This document shows positions 6,884 through 16,821 of a stretch of 46,047 bases of DNA, in pieces. Source of the stretch: Emcibacteraceae bacterium. Its GTDB lineage: Bacteria > Pseudomonadota > Alphaproteobacteria > Sphingomonadales > Emcibacteraceae. Location of the stretch: contig JANQJN010000034.1 in the NCBI GenBank assembly GCA_028281625.1, forward strand, positions 1 to 46,047, read 5' to 3'. The stretch's first letter is position 1. Every line of letters begins with the position of its first letter. Made by a program: the position numbers and the translations under genes. The notes under the pieces were generated by a model. That model did no database searches. It saw nothing but the letters and a program-made list of their open reading frames with translations, and was not told the DNA's origin.

Positions 6884-9472
6884 ATGTCTCAAATACGTAT
6901 TTTTCTTCTTACAATGCTTGGCATTTTCTTGTTGCAACCCGCATTGGCACAACAATGTCAGATGAATTTTGACGAAAAAAGTGGCCTATTTTCTGTAAAG
7001 GCGAACTCGCGCGAAGTAGTGCGTACACTTTATAGTTTTTGGGAAGGTGGATGGCGATGGGCGGGTGCGAAAACCGTCACTGGAATAATGGCTGATAAAA
7101 GTTACAGGTTTGATGTGGATGTTAACGCACTCGGGTTGGTAATGTCTGGTGTTGCAACGAATACAGGGAGTAATCAAATTGACTGGGATTTTGATATCCT
7201 GGCCCAAGAAGACAGACAAGATATTATCGGTGGTGGAATAGTTTTTCATCTTGACCTTAGTCAGGGTGACAATGTGAGTGTCGAATTGTTGCCAGATAAT
7301 ACCGGCTGGACAGTTAAAGGTTTGCAAGGGTGCGAAGATATCACCGTAAAATTTAGTAAACCGATCGCGCGGGTTTATAAAGAACGTGGAAATGCTAATC
7401 AAATCCGTGCCTTTTTCTTTGATCGTCGCATTGAGACGGGCTCATATCCGGTTAAAATGAGCGTTATTCTTCCGGATGATGCCAGTGTAGAGCAAACAAT
7501 CACTGAACAATTGGGCGGCGAGCCTGGCCTGGATTGGCACATGGACCTGATCGATCCGGAGCTATCACCCGTTGATTTAAGTTTTTTGAACAAGGATGAA
7601 ATACCAGCAGGAAAAAGAGGATACCTAAGACCACAGGGCGAGGATCTTGTGTTTGAAGATGGCACAAAGGCGCGATTTTGGGGTGTTAATGTACAGGCTT
7701 ACGCTATTTTTTCTTCGAACGATGACAAAATAAGGGCGCATGCCAAAAGGCTTTCTAAAATGGGCTTTAATCTTGTTCGACTGCACCATCATGACTCGCG
7801 CTGGGTTAACCCAAACATTTTTGGTTTCAGGGAAGATAACACCCTTTCCTTTGATAAGGAGTCGTTTAGAAAAATTGACCTTTGGATCAAAGCTTTAAAA
7901 GATGAGGGTATTTATGTATGGCTTGATCTGGCTGTCGGGCGTGAATATAGCGCCAAAGACGGCATTCGAAATTTCGCTGAGATTTCCAAGGGTCGCGAGC
8001 GCACAGACGCAAAAGGATTTAATTATATTGACGATGACGTTGAGGCATTGATGAAAGCCTTTAACGAGGAATATCTAAATCACGTTAATGAGTACACAGG
8101 CTTGGCCTATAAGGATGATCCGGCGATTATTTCAGTACTTATCACCAATGAAAATGATCTCACTCATCATTTTGGGAACGCGTTGCTACCAGATAAGAAT
8201 GTGCCGATTTCAAACCGAAAATATATGAGCCTCGCGCGACAGTTTGCCATAGATAACAACCTTTCCCCAAATCAAACCTGGAGGTCCTGGATTCATGGCC
8301 CGTCAAAAATTTTTCTCAATGATCTGGAAAACCAATTCAATGAACGAATGATCGAGCATCTTAATTCTCTGGGTGTAAAGAATAATGTTGTTACGACCAA
8401 CAGCTGGGGCAATATGCCAATTTCGAGCCTACCCTCCCTCACGCGAGGTGACATTGTTGATGCACACGCATATGGTCGTCCGGACTTTTTACGAAGTAAT
8501 CCGAGAAGCAAGGGAACTTTCGCGCATTGGATTGGTGCTGCACAAGTTGCTGGAAAACCCTTTACAACCAGCGAGTGGAATGTTGAAAAGCTTCCCGATA
8601 CTTTTGATCGATTTGCAACTCCCGTTTATATGGCAGCTTTATCGGCGCTACAGGGATGGGATGGAATAATGCAATATGGGTACAGCCAACTCAGCCTTAA
8701 TCAAACAGGGCTGACAGACAATTATTCTTCCTTTAATGATCCTGCCTTGATGGCGCTTATGCCAGCCTCCGCATTACTCTATCGTCAAGGTCATGTAGCA
8801 GCCGCAAACAGAACTTACGCACTTTCGCTTTCTGCTAATGATTTCTTTGGCAAATCCACCTCCCCTGGATCTTCTGCCACGATCCGAACACTGATGGAAC
8901 AAAGTAAACTTGTCGTCGACATACCTGAAGTAAAAGAACTGCCTTGGCTGGAAGATACACAGGTAGAAGCCTCAACCACCAAAATTGCGGATACGAACCG
9001 TGATTTTATTCCTCCTGGACAAGATTTTGTGACATCTGATACGGGGGAGCTTACACGACATTGGAGAGACGGCACCTACACCGTGAATACACCCAAGTCT
9101 CAGATTGCCATGGGTTGGTTGGGTGGTAAAGAGATCACGCTGGATAACATAAGTGTTGAATTTGAGAACCGCATTACAGCAGCAGCGGTACAGTCCCTTG
9201 ATGACCAGCCTATTGAGAATGCTGAAGATATATTGATATCACTCGCGTCCCGTACAGAGCCTGCCTCTGCAAATCGTCTACCGTATTTTTCTGAACCACT
9301 AAATGGAACACTTAAAATTAAAGCGAAAAGCGGGTTAATGCTGTATAAGTTTGATCTTCAAGGACAGACTTCAGCTATGCCATTTGAATATCAGAATGGC
9401 GAATATATTATTGATTTTACAAAAGATTTGGATTCCTATTGGTATGCTTTAAGAAAAAACAGTGAAGGGTGA
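6884..9472 (+). CDS. Secreted cellulase-type glycoside hydrolase (GH5-like TIM barrel)
   Basis: An 862-residue exported protein. The signal peptide ends near ALAQQ (residue 23). After an N-terminal beta-rich region of about 240 residues comes a TIM-barrel domain opened by ARFWGVNVQAY and MGFNLVRLHHHDSRW. The likely acid/base is Glu423 in ITNENDL and the likely nucleophile Glu564 in TTSEWN, the clan GH-A arrangement. A beta-rich C-terminal region follows. No PEP-CTERM or anchor is seen. The gene is coupled to a membrane acyltransferase-like gene and sits next to the exopolysaccharide operon, so it may trim, release or recycle that polymer. Substrate and exact GH family are not determinable by eye. 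Confidence 0.83.
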   Translation: MSQIRIFLLTMLGIFLLQPALAQQCQMNFDEKSGLFSVKANSREVVRTLYSFWEGGWRWAGAKTVTGIMADKSYRFDVDVNALGLVMSGVATNTGSNQIDWDFDILAQEDRQDIIGGGIVFHLDLSQGDNVSVELLPDNTGWTVKGLQGCEDITVKFSKPIARVYKERGNANQIRAFFFDRRIETGSYPVKMSVILPDDASVEQTITEQLGGEPGLDWHMDLIDPELSPVDLSFLNKDEIPAGKRGYLRPQGEDLVFEDGTKARFWGVNVQAYAIFSSNDDKIRAHAKRLSKMGFNLVRLHHHDSRWVNPNIFGFREDNTLSFDKESFRKIDLWIKALKDEGIYVWLDLAVGREYSAKDGIRNFAEISKGRERTDAKGFNYIDDDVEALMKAFNEEYLNHVNEYTGLAYKDDPAIISVLITNENDLTHHFGNALLPDKNVPISNRKYMSLARQFAIDNNLSPNQTWRSWIHGPSKIFLNDLENQFNERMIEHLNSLGVKNNVVTTNSWGNMPISSLPSLTRGDIVDAHAYGRPDFLRSNPRSKGTFAHWIGAAQVAGKPFTTSEWNVEKLPDTFDRFATPVYMAALSALQGWDGIMQYGYSQLSLNQTGLTDNYSSFNDPALMALMPASALLYRQGHVAAANRTYALSLSANDFFGKSTSPGSSATIRTLMEQSKLVVDIPEVKELPWLEDTQVEASTTKIADTNRDFIPPGQDFVTSDTGELTRHWRDGTYTVNTPKSQIAMGWLGGKEITLDNISVEFENRITAAAVQSLDDQPIENAEDILISLASRTEPASANRLPYFSEPLNGTLKIKAKSGLMLYKFDLQGQTSAMPFEYQNGEYIIDFTKDLDSYWYALRKNSEG

Positions 9473-10581
9473 TGGCGGCAACTGATGAACCTGATAAAAG
9501 ATTAAAAAGCGCATTCAATATGCGCTCTACCCCCCTCGCCGCGAACACAAGCGACGCAGTGAATGCTACTCGCGGCATAATGGTCTTATTGCTTGTGTTT
9601 ATTCACTGGTCACCGGGTGTTTTCGAGCGGCTTGGGTTTGCAGATTACAGGGAAACTTTAAATCCATTATTCAGAGTAGCGACGCCTGGCTTCGCTATTA
9701 TTTTTGGTCTGGCAATTGGGTTATATATTTTTGAACGGTTTGATGTAGATAAGCAGAAAGCGCGTGCGAGATTGGGAATTGCTCTAAGAACGTTGAGCGT
9801 AGGCATCCTGTTTCTGGCGCTCGTAGAGTACGGCAATCTTTATGCAAAGAACATGCTCGCTGACGTACATATAATTGCTGCTGTTTTTTATTCAGTGTTG
9901 CTTTATTATTTTTTGGGAATTTTGTCTGTGCCATTTTGGCATAAAATTCTCAATCGCGCGGATAATCTGGTGTTTGCTGCCCTTATCGGAGCAGCGATGT
10001 TTTACGCTATTGCGTACTTTGCAAAAATACTCTTACCCAACAGCGCACACCTTGAGGGAATTCTGCGACTAGGCGGTCTTATGATCGAGGCCAAATATAA
10101 TTATTTTAATATGTCAGCGACAGTTTTTTTGGGACTTGCGCTTGGGTGCTATCTTCACCAGAAGGTGGTAAAAAACGAAAATGCGGAACATTTTTTTTCC
10201 ATAGGAATCGCACTAATTGCCACTGGCGTTGCCATTTCATTTATTTTTAATGTTGAACATGAATGGCTAACAAGAGACGCTACACCGGTTTGGATGGATA
10301 TCAGTTACTTTGGCGTGGTAATGCTTTTGCTTTCTTTGCTGCTTAAATACGCCTTCACTGAAAGGAAGGGCAAATTTGACCTGTTGTGCTTTAGATCTTT
10401 TGCAATTCTTGGGACCATGGCACTTAAAATTTACGTCGGTCACGCGATTGTCATTCCAACCAAAAATCTACTGGTGTCGGTGGGAGTGCCGTATGTACCG
10501 GCGCTGGCCACTCCCATGATAGCATTTTTTATCATGATACTTTTGCCCTTACGCAAATATTACGCGAAATATTATGGATGA
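9472..10581 (+). CDS. Multi-pass membrane acyltransferase-like protein
   Basis: About 370 residues with eight to ten hydrophobic segments. The N-terminal NATRGIMVLLLVFIHWSPG resembles the RG...H motif of acyltransferase-3, OpgC and DUF1624-type membrane acyltransferases, which move acyl groups onto extracytoplasmic glycans. The ATG at 9472 shares its A with the TGA of the hydrolase gene; an in-frame GTG at 9469 is an alternative start. This overlap implies translational coupling. The 3' end faces the exosortase-cluster ATPase gene with only six bases between the two stops. O-acylation of the exopolysaccharide is a context-based guess; the family call itself is moderate. Confidence 0.68.
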   Translation: MAATDEPDKRLKSAFNMRSTPLAANTSDAVNATRGIMVLLLVFIHWSPGVFERLGFADYRETLNPLFRVATPGFAIIFGLAIGLYIFERFDVDKQKARARLGIALRTLSVGILFLALVEYGNLYAKNMLADVHIIAAVFYSVLLYYFLGILSVPFWHKILNRADNLVFAALIGAAMFYAIAYFAKILLPNSAHLEGILRLGGLMIEAKYNYFNMSATVFLGLALGCYLHQKVVKNENAEHFFSIGIALIATGVAISFIFNVEHEWLTRDATPVWMDISYFGVVMLLLSLLLKYAFTERKGKFDLLCFRSFAILGTMALKIYVGHAIVIPTKNLLVSVGVPYVPALATPMIAFFIMILLPLRKYYAKYYG

Positions 10582-10587
10582 CGACAG

Positions 10588-11526
10588 TTACTGCTTGGCT
10601 TTTTTAAGAAGGTACTTTGCCAAATTCTGATCATGAATGATCAGTGCCGGGCCTTCGCCATTGTCCGGAATTTCGTAAAGCTGATTTGTTTTGCTTTCAT
10701 TGACTTCTGAATAATGAAGAATACCGTGGCGCCCTTTGTCGGCAATTACCTTTTCAATAAGTTCCTTGGAAATATCCTTCGTTTCCTCTGAAAATGCATA
10801 GGTCAGTGCAGTGTCGCAGATAATATTAATCAGGCGGGGAATACCACGGCTTGCCATGTAAATATATGTGCAGGCCTCATCAGAAAAAAGTTTCTCTTCG
10901 CAGCCAGCGACTTTCAAACGATGCTCGATATAGGCTTCTACCTCTTCAAGATTAAACGGCTTTAGGTAAAAATCTGAAGAAATGCGCTGTGAAAACTGCA
11001 CAAGCTCAGGCCTTTGCAATAGATCTTTTAATTGAGGTTGCCCAACCAGAATAAGCTGGAGCAGTTGGTGTTTATCCGCGTTGATATTTGAAAGCATACG
11101 AAGCTGTTCCAAAGTCTTGGTGCCCAGGTTTTGCGCTTCGTCGACGATAAGTACGGTTTTTCGGCCACGGCCATATTCAGCGATTAGATATTTTTGGAAC
11201 TGATCAAATAACTTTACTGCGGAGACTTCATCAAACGGCTGATCAAAAGCAAGCAAGACCCACTGCAGCAGATCACCCTTGTCATCCTGAACATTGGAAA
11301 TAAGTCCCACATTCAGTTCTTCGCTCATATTATTAAGAAGATGGCGAATAAGTGTTGTTTTGCCGCAGCCCACTTCGCCGGTAATCACCGTAAAGCCAGC
11401 TTGATTTAAAATGCCATATTCAAGCATGCTAAAGGCAAGCGAGTGGTTATGTCCCCAATATAAATAATCAGGGTCCGGCAATATGGAAAATGGTTTTTCT
11501 GTTAGTCCAAAAAATTCGTTATACAT
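10588..11526 (-). CDS. XrtA/PEP-CTERM system-associated ExeA-like AAA ATPase
   Basis: A 312-residue cytoplasmic P-loop ATPase related to general secretion protein A (ExeA). It opens with the family hallmark MYNEFFGLTEKPFSILPDP, has Walker A GEVGCGKT at residues 50-57 and Walker B VLIVDEAQ with Asp129/Glu130, and ends with a Lys-rich tail. In exosortase A loci a dedicated ATPase of this type is almost always present, though its role in polymer export or PEP-CTERM processing is not established. It is the last gene of the long EPS operon, 20 bases after PrsT. Confidence 0.92.
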   Translation of the reverse strand: MYNEFFGLTEKPFSILPDPDYLYWGHNHSLAFSMLEYGILNQAGFTVITGEVGCGKTTLIRHLLNNMSEELNVGLISNVQDDKGDLLQWVLLAFDQPFDEVSAVKLFDQFQKYLIAEYGRGRKTVLIVDEAQNLGTKTLEQLRMLSNINADKHQLLQLILVGQPQLKDLLQRPELVQFSQRISSDFYLKPFNLEEVEAYIEHRLKVAGCEEKLFSDEACTYIYMASRGIPRLINIICDTALTYAFSEETKDISKELIEKVIADKGRHGILHYSEVNESKTNQLYEIPDNGEGPALIIHDQNLAKYLLKKAKQ

Positions 11527-11546
11527 AACAAAACAACTTTAATGCT

Positions 11547-13982
11547 TTAGCTCGGTTCATTGGCCTGATTGAGCTGTGCAAGCAGTCCCTTCACTTCCTC
11601 CAATTGTTCAAACGGCTGACTATCGGAAATTTTTACAACTTCCTCGAATTCCCTAATTGCGGCAGCGTTTCTTTCTTCTGCCATATAACTCATGCCCAGA
11701 TGGTACCTAAAAATTGCAACATTCGGCATTTGTTCGACAGCGTCCTGTAAAATGGACGTAGCAGCCTGTATATCACCAGTTTTATAATAAATCCATCCAA
11801 GAGTGTCTTTAAAATGTGGTACTGATGATTGACGGAAGCGCGAAGCAAGCTCTCTGGCGCGCTGCATGCTGGCGTCATCTTCACGGTGCTCTGACAGCAA
11901 GCTAGCAAGATTATTAATCACAACATCGTTTATTTGTTCCATCTCCATCATATCTTCATAGATACCAATGGCCATTTCATAATTTCTGTCACGTTCATAA
12001 ATATTGGCTTTGATCAAGTTGAGCCCTATTGGGTTTGTGGCCACAGAAAGCCCCTGATCCGCTAGCTCTAACGCTTTTGGAAGATCATCCACACGCACAT
12101 AATGACCAATCAAATTCATATACCCTGCTGCGTTTGCCGGGTTTACTTCTACGGCTTTTTCAAATGTGGCGATCGCGTCATCCGTTTCGCTTTGGCCCAT
12201 TTGCACTTGCCCCAGAAGAAGCAGTGCCTGGTAATTATTTTCGTTTTCTTCAAGAAGCCCGGCAAGGAAGTCTTTGGCATCCTGCGCTCTATTGGCACGC
12301 ATATAACTACCAATAAGAGCCGCCAAGGCGTTGGAGCCAGTGCCATTGCTTTGCTGATAAGCGTTTCTGAAAAGAGTGATGCTTTGCTCATAATTCTGCT
12401 GTCCACTTAGGGCCATACCTTCAATTTCAGCAGCACCAATGTCGTCACTATCCAGCGCGCGGATGGCGTCAGCGACTTGCTGCGCACCGATCCAATTTTG
12501 CCTCATAAGGCGCACGCGGGCTAGCTCGCGAAGAAGATCAAGACTATTTGGATTAACATTTAGTACACTGATAAGTATATCTTCTGCGCGCGGTACTGCA
12601 GACTGCTTGACGAGGAAGTTTGCGTAGGTTATCGCCACTTCAACATTGTTTTCGCTATAGCGAAGCGCATCTGCGAGTGTGTCATCGGCCAGTTCAATAG
12701 ACCCGGAAAGTTCGTACGCTCTCGCAAGAAGCAGCGCTGCACGCTGCGCATCGGGCTTTTCATTTAATACAATCCGCAGGTCTTGAATGGCGTTATCATA
12801 ACGATCGTTTTCAAGGTTCATGGATCCTCGAATTTCAAGTGCTGTGATATTTGCACCATCAATTTCAAGAATTCCTGCAACTATTGTTTCTGCATCATCA
12901 AAACGGCCTTCTGCCATCGCCAGTTCACCCAGACGGCCCCTTGCAATCAGGCCATCCTCTGAACTACCGGTGCGTTCAACGATGGTATTAAGGACATCCA
13001 CAGCTTCATCACGCTCGCCATTAGCAAGTTTAAACTCGGAGAGTGCCAATTGGTAGCGAACCACATCTGTACCCCGCTGAATAAGCGTATTAAGCTCCGC
13101 CTCTGCTTCAGCACTGCTTTTATAAGTATTTAAGAAGCGAACAACATTGATGTTATTTTGATAATTCGCAGGATTAAGTTCTGCTATGCTCCGGATTTCG
13201 CTTTCCGCTGCTGCCAAGTCACTGTGCTTAATATGAAAATTCACCAGAGCGTTTCTTAGTTCCTCATCATCAGGATTTCTTTCAATAAGTGATCTATATA
13301 GACCTTCTGCGCTATCCAGATCATTCATTGCTTCATAGATTACTATGCTGATCAGGGTCAGGTCCCTGTTTTGACTAATATCTTCATTGCTTTGGGTTAT
13401 GAACTCAAGCGCACCTTCAAAGTCACGTACGCTATATCTTTCGGCCGCAAGGATTTGTATGGCGCTTATGTTTCCCGGTTCAATTTCAAGCGCGCGATTG
13501 GCAGAGTCAAGGGCCCCTTCAGTATCGCCCAGTTTTAATAGAACTCCTGCTCGTAGAGCAAGTACTTCCGGGTTTTGATTATCAATTAGAAGTGCGCCTT
13601 CGCTAATCTCAACCGCGCGTTCCAGCTGATCAACCATCAGCATCAATTTACCAAGACGGACATTGGCATCGATATTCGCTGGATCAAGTTCAATGATCTT
13701 GTTTAAAACAGAATTAAGGTTAAGCCACGCTTCATTTTCTTCTTCAACAAGAGATAGCCCGTACCAAGCATCTACATAGGAATCATCAATTTGCAGGGCA
13801 TTTCGAAATTCTAGATTGGCCTTGATGTAATCCCCCTCCGCAATAAGCTCCATACCGGTTTCATAATGGTCCAGTTTCATTTCCTCTGGTGAACTACAGG
13901 CGCTAAGTCCCAGAAACACACAGGATATGAGCAGCATCTTTGCAGATGTTTTGAAAGTTGGATTTTGTTTTTCAGCAGTCAT
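11547..13982 (-). CDS. prsT: XrtA/PEP-CTERM system TPR-repeat lipoprotein PrsT
   Basis: An 811-residue lipoprotein made almost entirely of tetratricopeptide repeats. The N-terminus carries a type II signal peptide with lipobox LSAC (Cys29; Met16 is an alternative start giving a shorter signal). The mature part begins with the GMELIAEGDYIKANLEFRNA type of first repeat seen in the PrsT family, then about twenty TPR-like helical pairs to residue 800. The lipidated protein probably sits in the outer membrane facing the periplasm as a scaffold for export or for exosortase substrates. It lies between the exosortase and the ATPase, the usual PrsT context. Confidence 0.92.
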   Translation of the reverse strand: MTAEKQNPTFKTSAKMLLISCVFLGLSACSSPEEMKLDHYETGMELIAEGDYIKANLEFRNALQIDDSYVDAWYGLSLVEEENEAWLNLNSVLNKIIELDPANIDANVRLGKLMLMVDQLERAVEISEGALLIDNQNPEVLALRAGVLLKLGDTEGALDSANRALEIEPGNISAIQILAAERYSVRDFEGALEFITQSNEDISQNRDLTLISIVIYEAMNDLDSAEGLYRSLIERNPDDEELRNALVNFHIKHSDLAAAESEIRSIAELNPANYQNNINVVRFLNTYKSSAEAEAELNTLIQRGTDVVRYQLALSEFKLANGERDEAVDVLNTIVERTGSSEDGLIARGRLGELAMAEGRFDDAETIVAGILEIDGANITALEIRGSMNLENDRYDNAIQDLRIVLNEKPDAQRAALLLARAYELSGSIELADDTLADALRYSENNVEVAITYANFLVKQSAVPRAEDILISVLNVNPNSLDLLRELARVRLMRQNWIGAQQVADAIRALDSDDIGAAEIEGMALSGQQNYEQSITLFRNAYQQSNGTGSNALAALIGSYMRANRAQDAKDFLAGLLEENENNYQALLLLGQVQMGQSETDDAIATFEKAVEVNPANAAGYMNLIGHYVRVDDLPKALELADQGLSVATNPIGLNLIKANIYERDRNYEMAIGIYEDMMEMEQINDVVINNLASLLSEHREDDASMQRARELASRFRQSSVPHFKDTLGWIYYKTGDIQAATSILQDAVEQMPNVAIFRYHLGMSYMAEERNAAAIREFEEVVKISDSQPFEQLEEVKGLLAQLNQANEPS

Positions 13983-14010
13983 GTTCTACGTCCATATTCG
14001 TCTTGTTTTA

Positions 14011-15591
14011 TTACCCTGGCAGATAGTCACCGAGTCTTGGTGAAATTGTGTTTATAAAATTACCTAACCTAACTTCTGCATCTTCGATTTCTTCATCTGG
14101 AAAAACCGGCGTTGTAAGTCTTACCAATGATCCATCGGTTCTGTTCATAAAGATCGCATCCTTAACCAGATGCCATTTCATTATATATTCATTTGAAATT
14201 TTACGCCCCCTTTGATCAAACCAATAATAAACCAACTGGCGATCCCTGTCGCGCTGTATTATAGCACGATTTATGGGCATTGGCTCACTTTCACCAAGTA
14301 CATCGATTTCGATGCGGTCAAATTCCGTAATCAACCATCCACCACCGGGGATACATACACGCGGCGAATGCGGGGACACTCCCTTACGCTGTGATGCATA
14401 ATAGGCCACATAAAGATTGACGAAACGGTTGCTTTGTGGCGATTTATAATCAGCGAGAATATAGTCATCCAATCCTAGTGCCAGCTCAATATTATTTTCA
14501 AGATAAGATTTGCGTGATGGCCAGCCATCTATTTCCGTCGGGAAGGAAACGAAGCGGAAACGATCTGGTGTATTTTCCACTCTGTCTGTTACATTAACGG
14601 TAAATAATGTTGCAACGACCAGGAACGTTAAGCCAGCCGAAACAGGAATTACTGAATTCTTTAAGTTTCCTTCCGAAGGTGGGATTGGCTTTACTTCTGG
14701 AAGATCAAATAGTTCAAAAAAATCACCACCCCCACTAAACTTGATAAAGAGCCACACTTCTGCACAAAGAATCGCTGCGCAGGCCATGAAGATTACCCAA
14801 CCTTCAAAATAATGAAGCAGACCATCCGCCATACCGCCGCCCCAAAATTCAACGAGAACGCCCACCATACCAATTCGGAAACTGTTCATAATAATCGTAA
14901 TTGGGATTGTCGAAAGGAAGATAATAATTCGCTGCCATAGCGGTGCCTTAAACAAGTAAGCCACGAGGAAACCTAGGCTTGTCAGCGGGTATAAATAACG
15001 AAGACCGCTACAGGCGTCGACCACTTGCAGTTTATAACTGCCAAGATCAATCACATTTCCTTCTAGGAACACCGGAATATCAAAAAGTCGAATGGTAAAA
15101 ACACCAAGCTCCGAAGAAATCAGCTGCAGCCTCCAGGACATAATCGAGTCCAAAAAATACGGCATCGGAATAGCAAACAGCAGAAATAATATAGGTAGAA
15201 GCGTAAGCCGAAGTAACGACATACCCCCAAACAACAAAACAATTCCAATCAGGGAGACGATAAAACCTGTTTGAACCAATATAAAAATGGCACTGAGCTC
15301 ACCAATAAGAAGCATAAATCCAGCAAGCAATATGACCGGAAATCCAAGCCACATAGGTGAGCCAAGGCTGGCTGCAAGTGCTTCACGACGGTCCCACAAC
15401 ATCCAAAGAGAAATCATCGGAATAAGAAAACCATGACTATATTCATCCTGGTTCATCCAGCGGCTATATTGATTGAGCAACCCACCACTGAACGCTGCAA
15501 GGCTAAATAACAAGGAAATACCAAGCAGGGAAAAGTGAAGCATACCGGGCTTCATCACTTCATTTTGTGTACTATTAGAAATTACACCCAT
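14011..15591 (-). CDS. xrtA: Exosortase A fused to an EpsI domain
   Basis: A 526-residue inner-membrane cysteine transpeptidase-like enzyme that recognises the C-terminal PEP-CTERM signal of exported proteins. The first 280 residues carry about eight membrane segments and the exosortase catalytic residues: Cys194 in VVDACSGLRYLYP, Arg239 in MNSFRIG and His260 in LLHYFEGW. Residues from about 315 to the end form a periplasmic EpsI (DUF3485) domain after one more membrane helix, with YVAYYASQRKG and SPRVCIPGGGW. ATG codons 13 and 17 are alternative starts. It is 28 bases upstream of PrsT. The single PEP-CTERM protein of the window, with its VPLPP motif, is the obvious local substrate. Confidence 0.95.
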   Translation of the reverse strand: MGVISNSTQNEVMKPGMLHFSLLGISLLFSLAAFSGGLLNQYSRWMNQDEYSHGFLIPMISLWMLWDRREALAASLGSPMWLGFPVILLAGFMLLIGELSAIFILVQTGFIVSLIGIVLLFGGMSLLRLTLLPILFLLFAIPMPYFLDSIMSWRLQLISSELGVFTIRLFDIPVFLEGNVIDLGSYKLQVVDACSGLRYLYPLTSLGFLVAYLFKAPLWQRIIIFLSTIPITIIMNSFRIGMVGVLVEFWGGGMADGLLHYFEGWVIFMACAAILCAEVWLFIKFSGGGDFFELFDLPEVKPIPPSEGNLKNSVIPVSAGLTFLVVATLFTVNVTDRVENTPDRFRFVSFPTEIDGWPSRKSYLENNIELALGLDDYILADYKSPQSNRFVNLYVAYYASQRKGVSPHSPRVCIPGGGWLITEFDRIEIDVLGESEPMPINRAIIQRDRDRQLVYYWFDQRGRKISNEYIMKWHLVKDAIFMNRTDGSLVRLTTPVFPDEEIEDAEVRLGNFINTISPRLGDYLPG

Positions 15592-15712
15592 CCATATAAT
15601 AATTTATATTTGTTAATCCGTGACAGTATCACAGAGAAAAGTAAAAAAACAGTGTATACGAACATTCAGATTGGATTATAAAATCGTTCTATATGCTTGA
15701 TTTACTTCCGTT
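15592..15712 (-). other. 121-base gap inside the EPS operon
   Basis: The longest internal gap of the operon, between the WecB-STAS and exosortase genes. It is AT-rich and contains GTGA-CAGTA-TCAC (15620-15632), an inverted repeat that could be an operator for a secondary promoter of the exosortase-PrsT-ATPase genes. No convincing terminator or -35/-10 pair was found. Confidence 0.3.
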
Positions 15713-16807
15713 TTATGACAGATCAGTTAAAAACCCCAGTTTGTTTAACCGAATTATTCTATGGACGTTATTTTTGACCCCCACCAACTTGAAACTTATG
15801 TCATTTTGACGGGTTATTTTGTCGGTGATAAGTAAAAGTCCCAATATTGACTGATCAAGATAGCTCACACCATTAAGGTCAACGACAAAATTCTTCTTCG
15901 CTTTGATAAAGATTTGTAATTTGTCTCTCAGTTCATCACGTTGATTGATCGTTATATTCCCTTTTAAGGCCAAGGTGTTACTGGTTTTGTCGATGTTGAT
16001 TCCGGGAGTTGAGTATACTCTGTCTCTCCTGACGATAATTGCATAGGGGATGATTTTGGAAAAAAATAGCCCTAAGAAAGAAAACCCGTCTTTCAGATAA
16101 CGACTAAAGAGTGCTGGTTCTTCCTTAATGCGCCATAACCATTCCAAGTGAAGTGTTTGAATCCAGGCGGGGGCCCGTTTTACCTTTCCGGCCACGAAAT
16201 TCACAACCGCACCAAGATGGCTGACCACATTTACATTTAATCTATCGATATTTGCTTCTATCCAAGCTTGCCCTTTTTTTGCACCCAAAGACACAATGAG
16301 GAATTCCGGCTTCGCATCATTAATTTGCTCGATTATATCATCACTGCTCATGTCGTCCACGGAACCGAAACCAGGATTAAGATGCCCTGTACTGACCAAC
16401 CCATCGGAAGTCTCATTAAGGACAGTATGTGCGCTCTCGGCAACCCCTTCTTCACCGCCAAAGAAGAAAACTTTGATAGGTCTTTGCTTACATCTTTGAT
16501 CTGATCGTAACTGTTCGATAAGGCTTGAACCCGCGACCCGTTCCTGAATGGGAATGCGCAGCAGCTTACACATAAAAACGATTGGCATCCCGTCCGCGAT
16601 ACTAAGATCTGAATTGATGACTGAATTTCTGAACTGATTATCTTTTTGCGCGGCAATAAGAAAATTCAAATTTGGGGTCGACAGAAACAATTTACGACCA
16701 CTTTCAATTGTCTCAAGCACCTCATCCACTGTTTCGTCCATGGATATGGCATCGAAACTCAGCCCAAGAAGGTTATAAATTTCGCGTTTGAAGTCCCGGT
16801 CGGACAT
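15713..16807 (-). CDS. WecB/TagA/CpsF glycosyltransferase fused to a C-terminal STAS domain
   Basis: A 364-residue protein. Residues 10 to about 245 are a WecB/TagA/CpsF (GT26) glycosyltransferase, with the typical TPNLNFLIAA, SIADGMPIVF and IQERVAGSSLIEQL segments and a SLGAKKGQ.WIEAN stretch; these enzymes add a sugar to an undecaprenyl-PP-linked acceptor. Residues from about 275 to 364 form a STAS domain, with FVVDLNGVSYLDQSILGLLL; the Ser in YLDQS aligns with the phosphorylated Ser of SpoIIAA-type anti-anti-sigma factors. The fusion suggests that glycosyl transfer, or its assembly with partners, is under STAS-type control. The gene lies 14 bases after the GT2 gene. Confidence 0.9.
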   Translation of the reverse strand: MSDRDFKREIYNLLGLSFDAISMDETVDEVLETIESGRKLFLSTPNLNFLIAAQKDNQFRNSVINSDLSIADGMPIVFMCKLLRIPIQERVAGSSLIEQLRSDQRCKQRPIKVFFFGGEEGVAESAHTVLNETSDGLVSTGHLNPGFGSVDDMSSDDIIEQINDAKPEFLIVSLGAKKGQAWIEANIDRLNVNVVSHLGAVVNFVAGKVKRAPAWIQTLHLEWLWRIKEEPALFSRYLKDGFSFLGLFFSKIIPYAIIVRRDRVYSTPGINIDKTSNTLALKGNITINQRDELRDKLQIFIKAKKNFVVDLNGVSYLDQSILGLLLITDKITRQNDISFKLVGVKNNVHRIIRLNKLGFLTDLS

Positions 16808-16821
16808 TTTGTTTCACTCTT

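Noticed and set aside
15620..15632. GTGA-CAGTA-TCAC, resembling a CRP/FNR-type site.
   Set aside because: The spacer is five bases rather than six and the flanks do not match, so no regulator is assigned; only noted as a possible operator in the gap entry.
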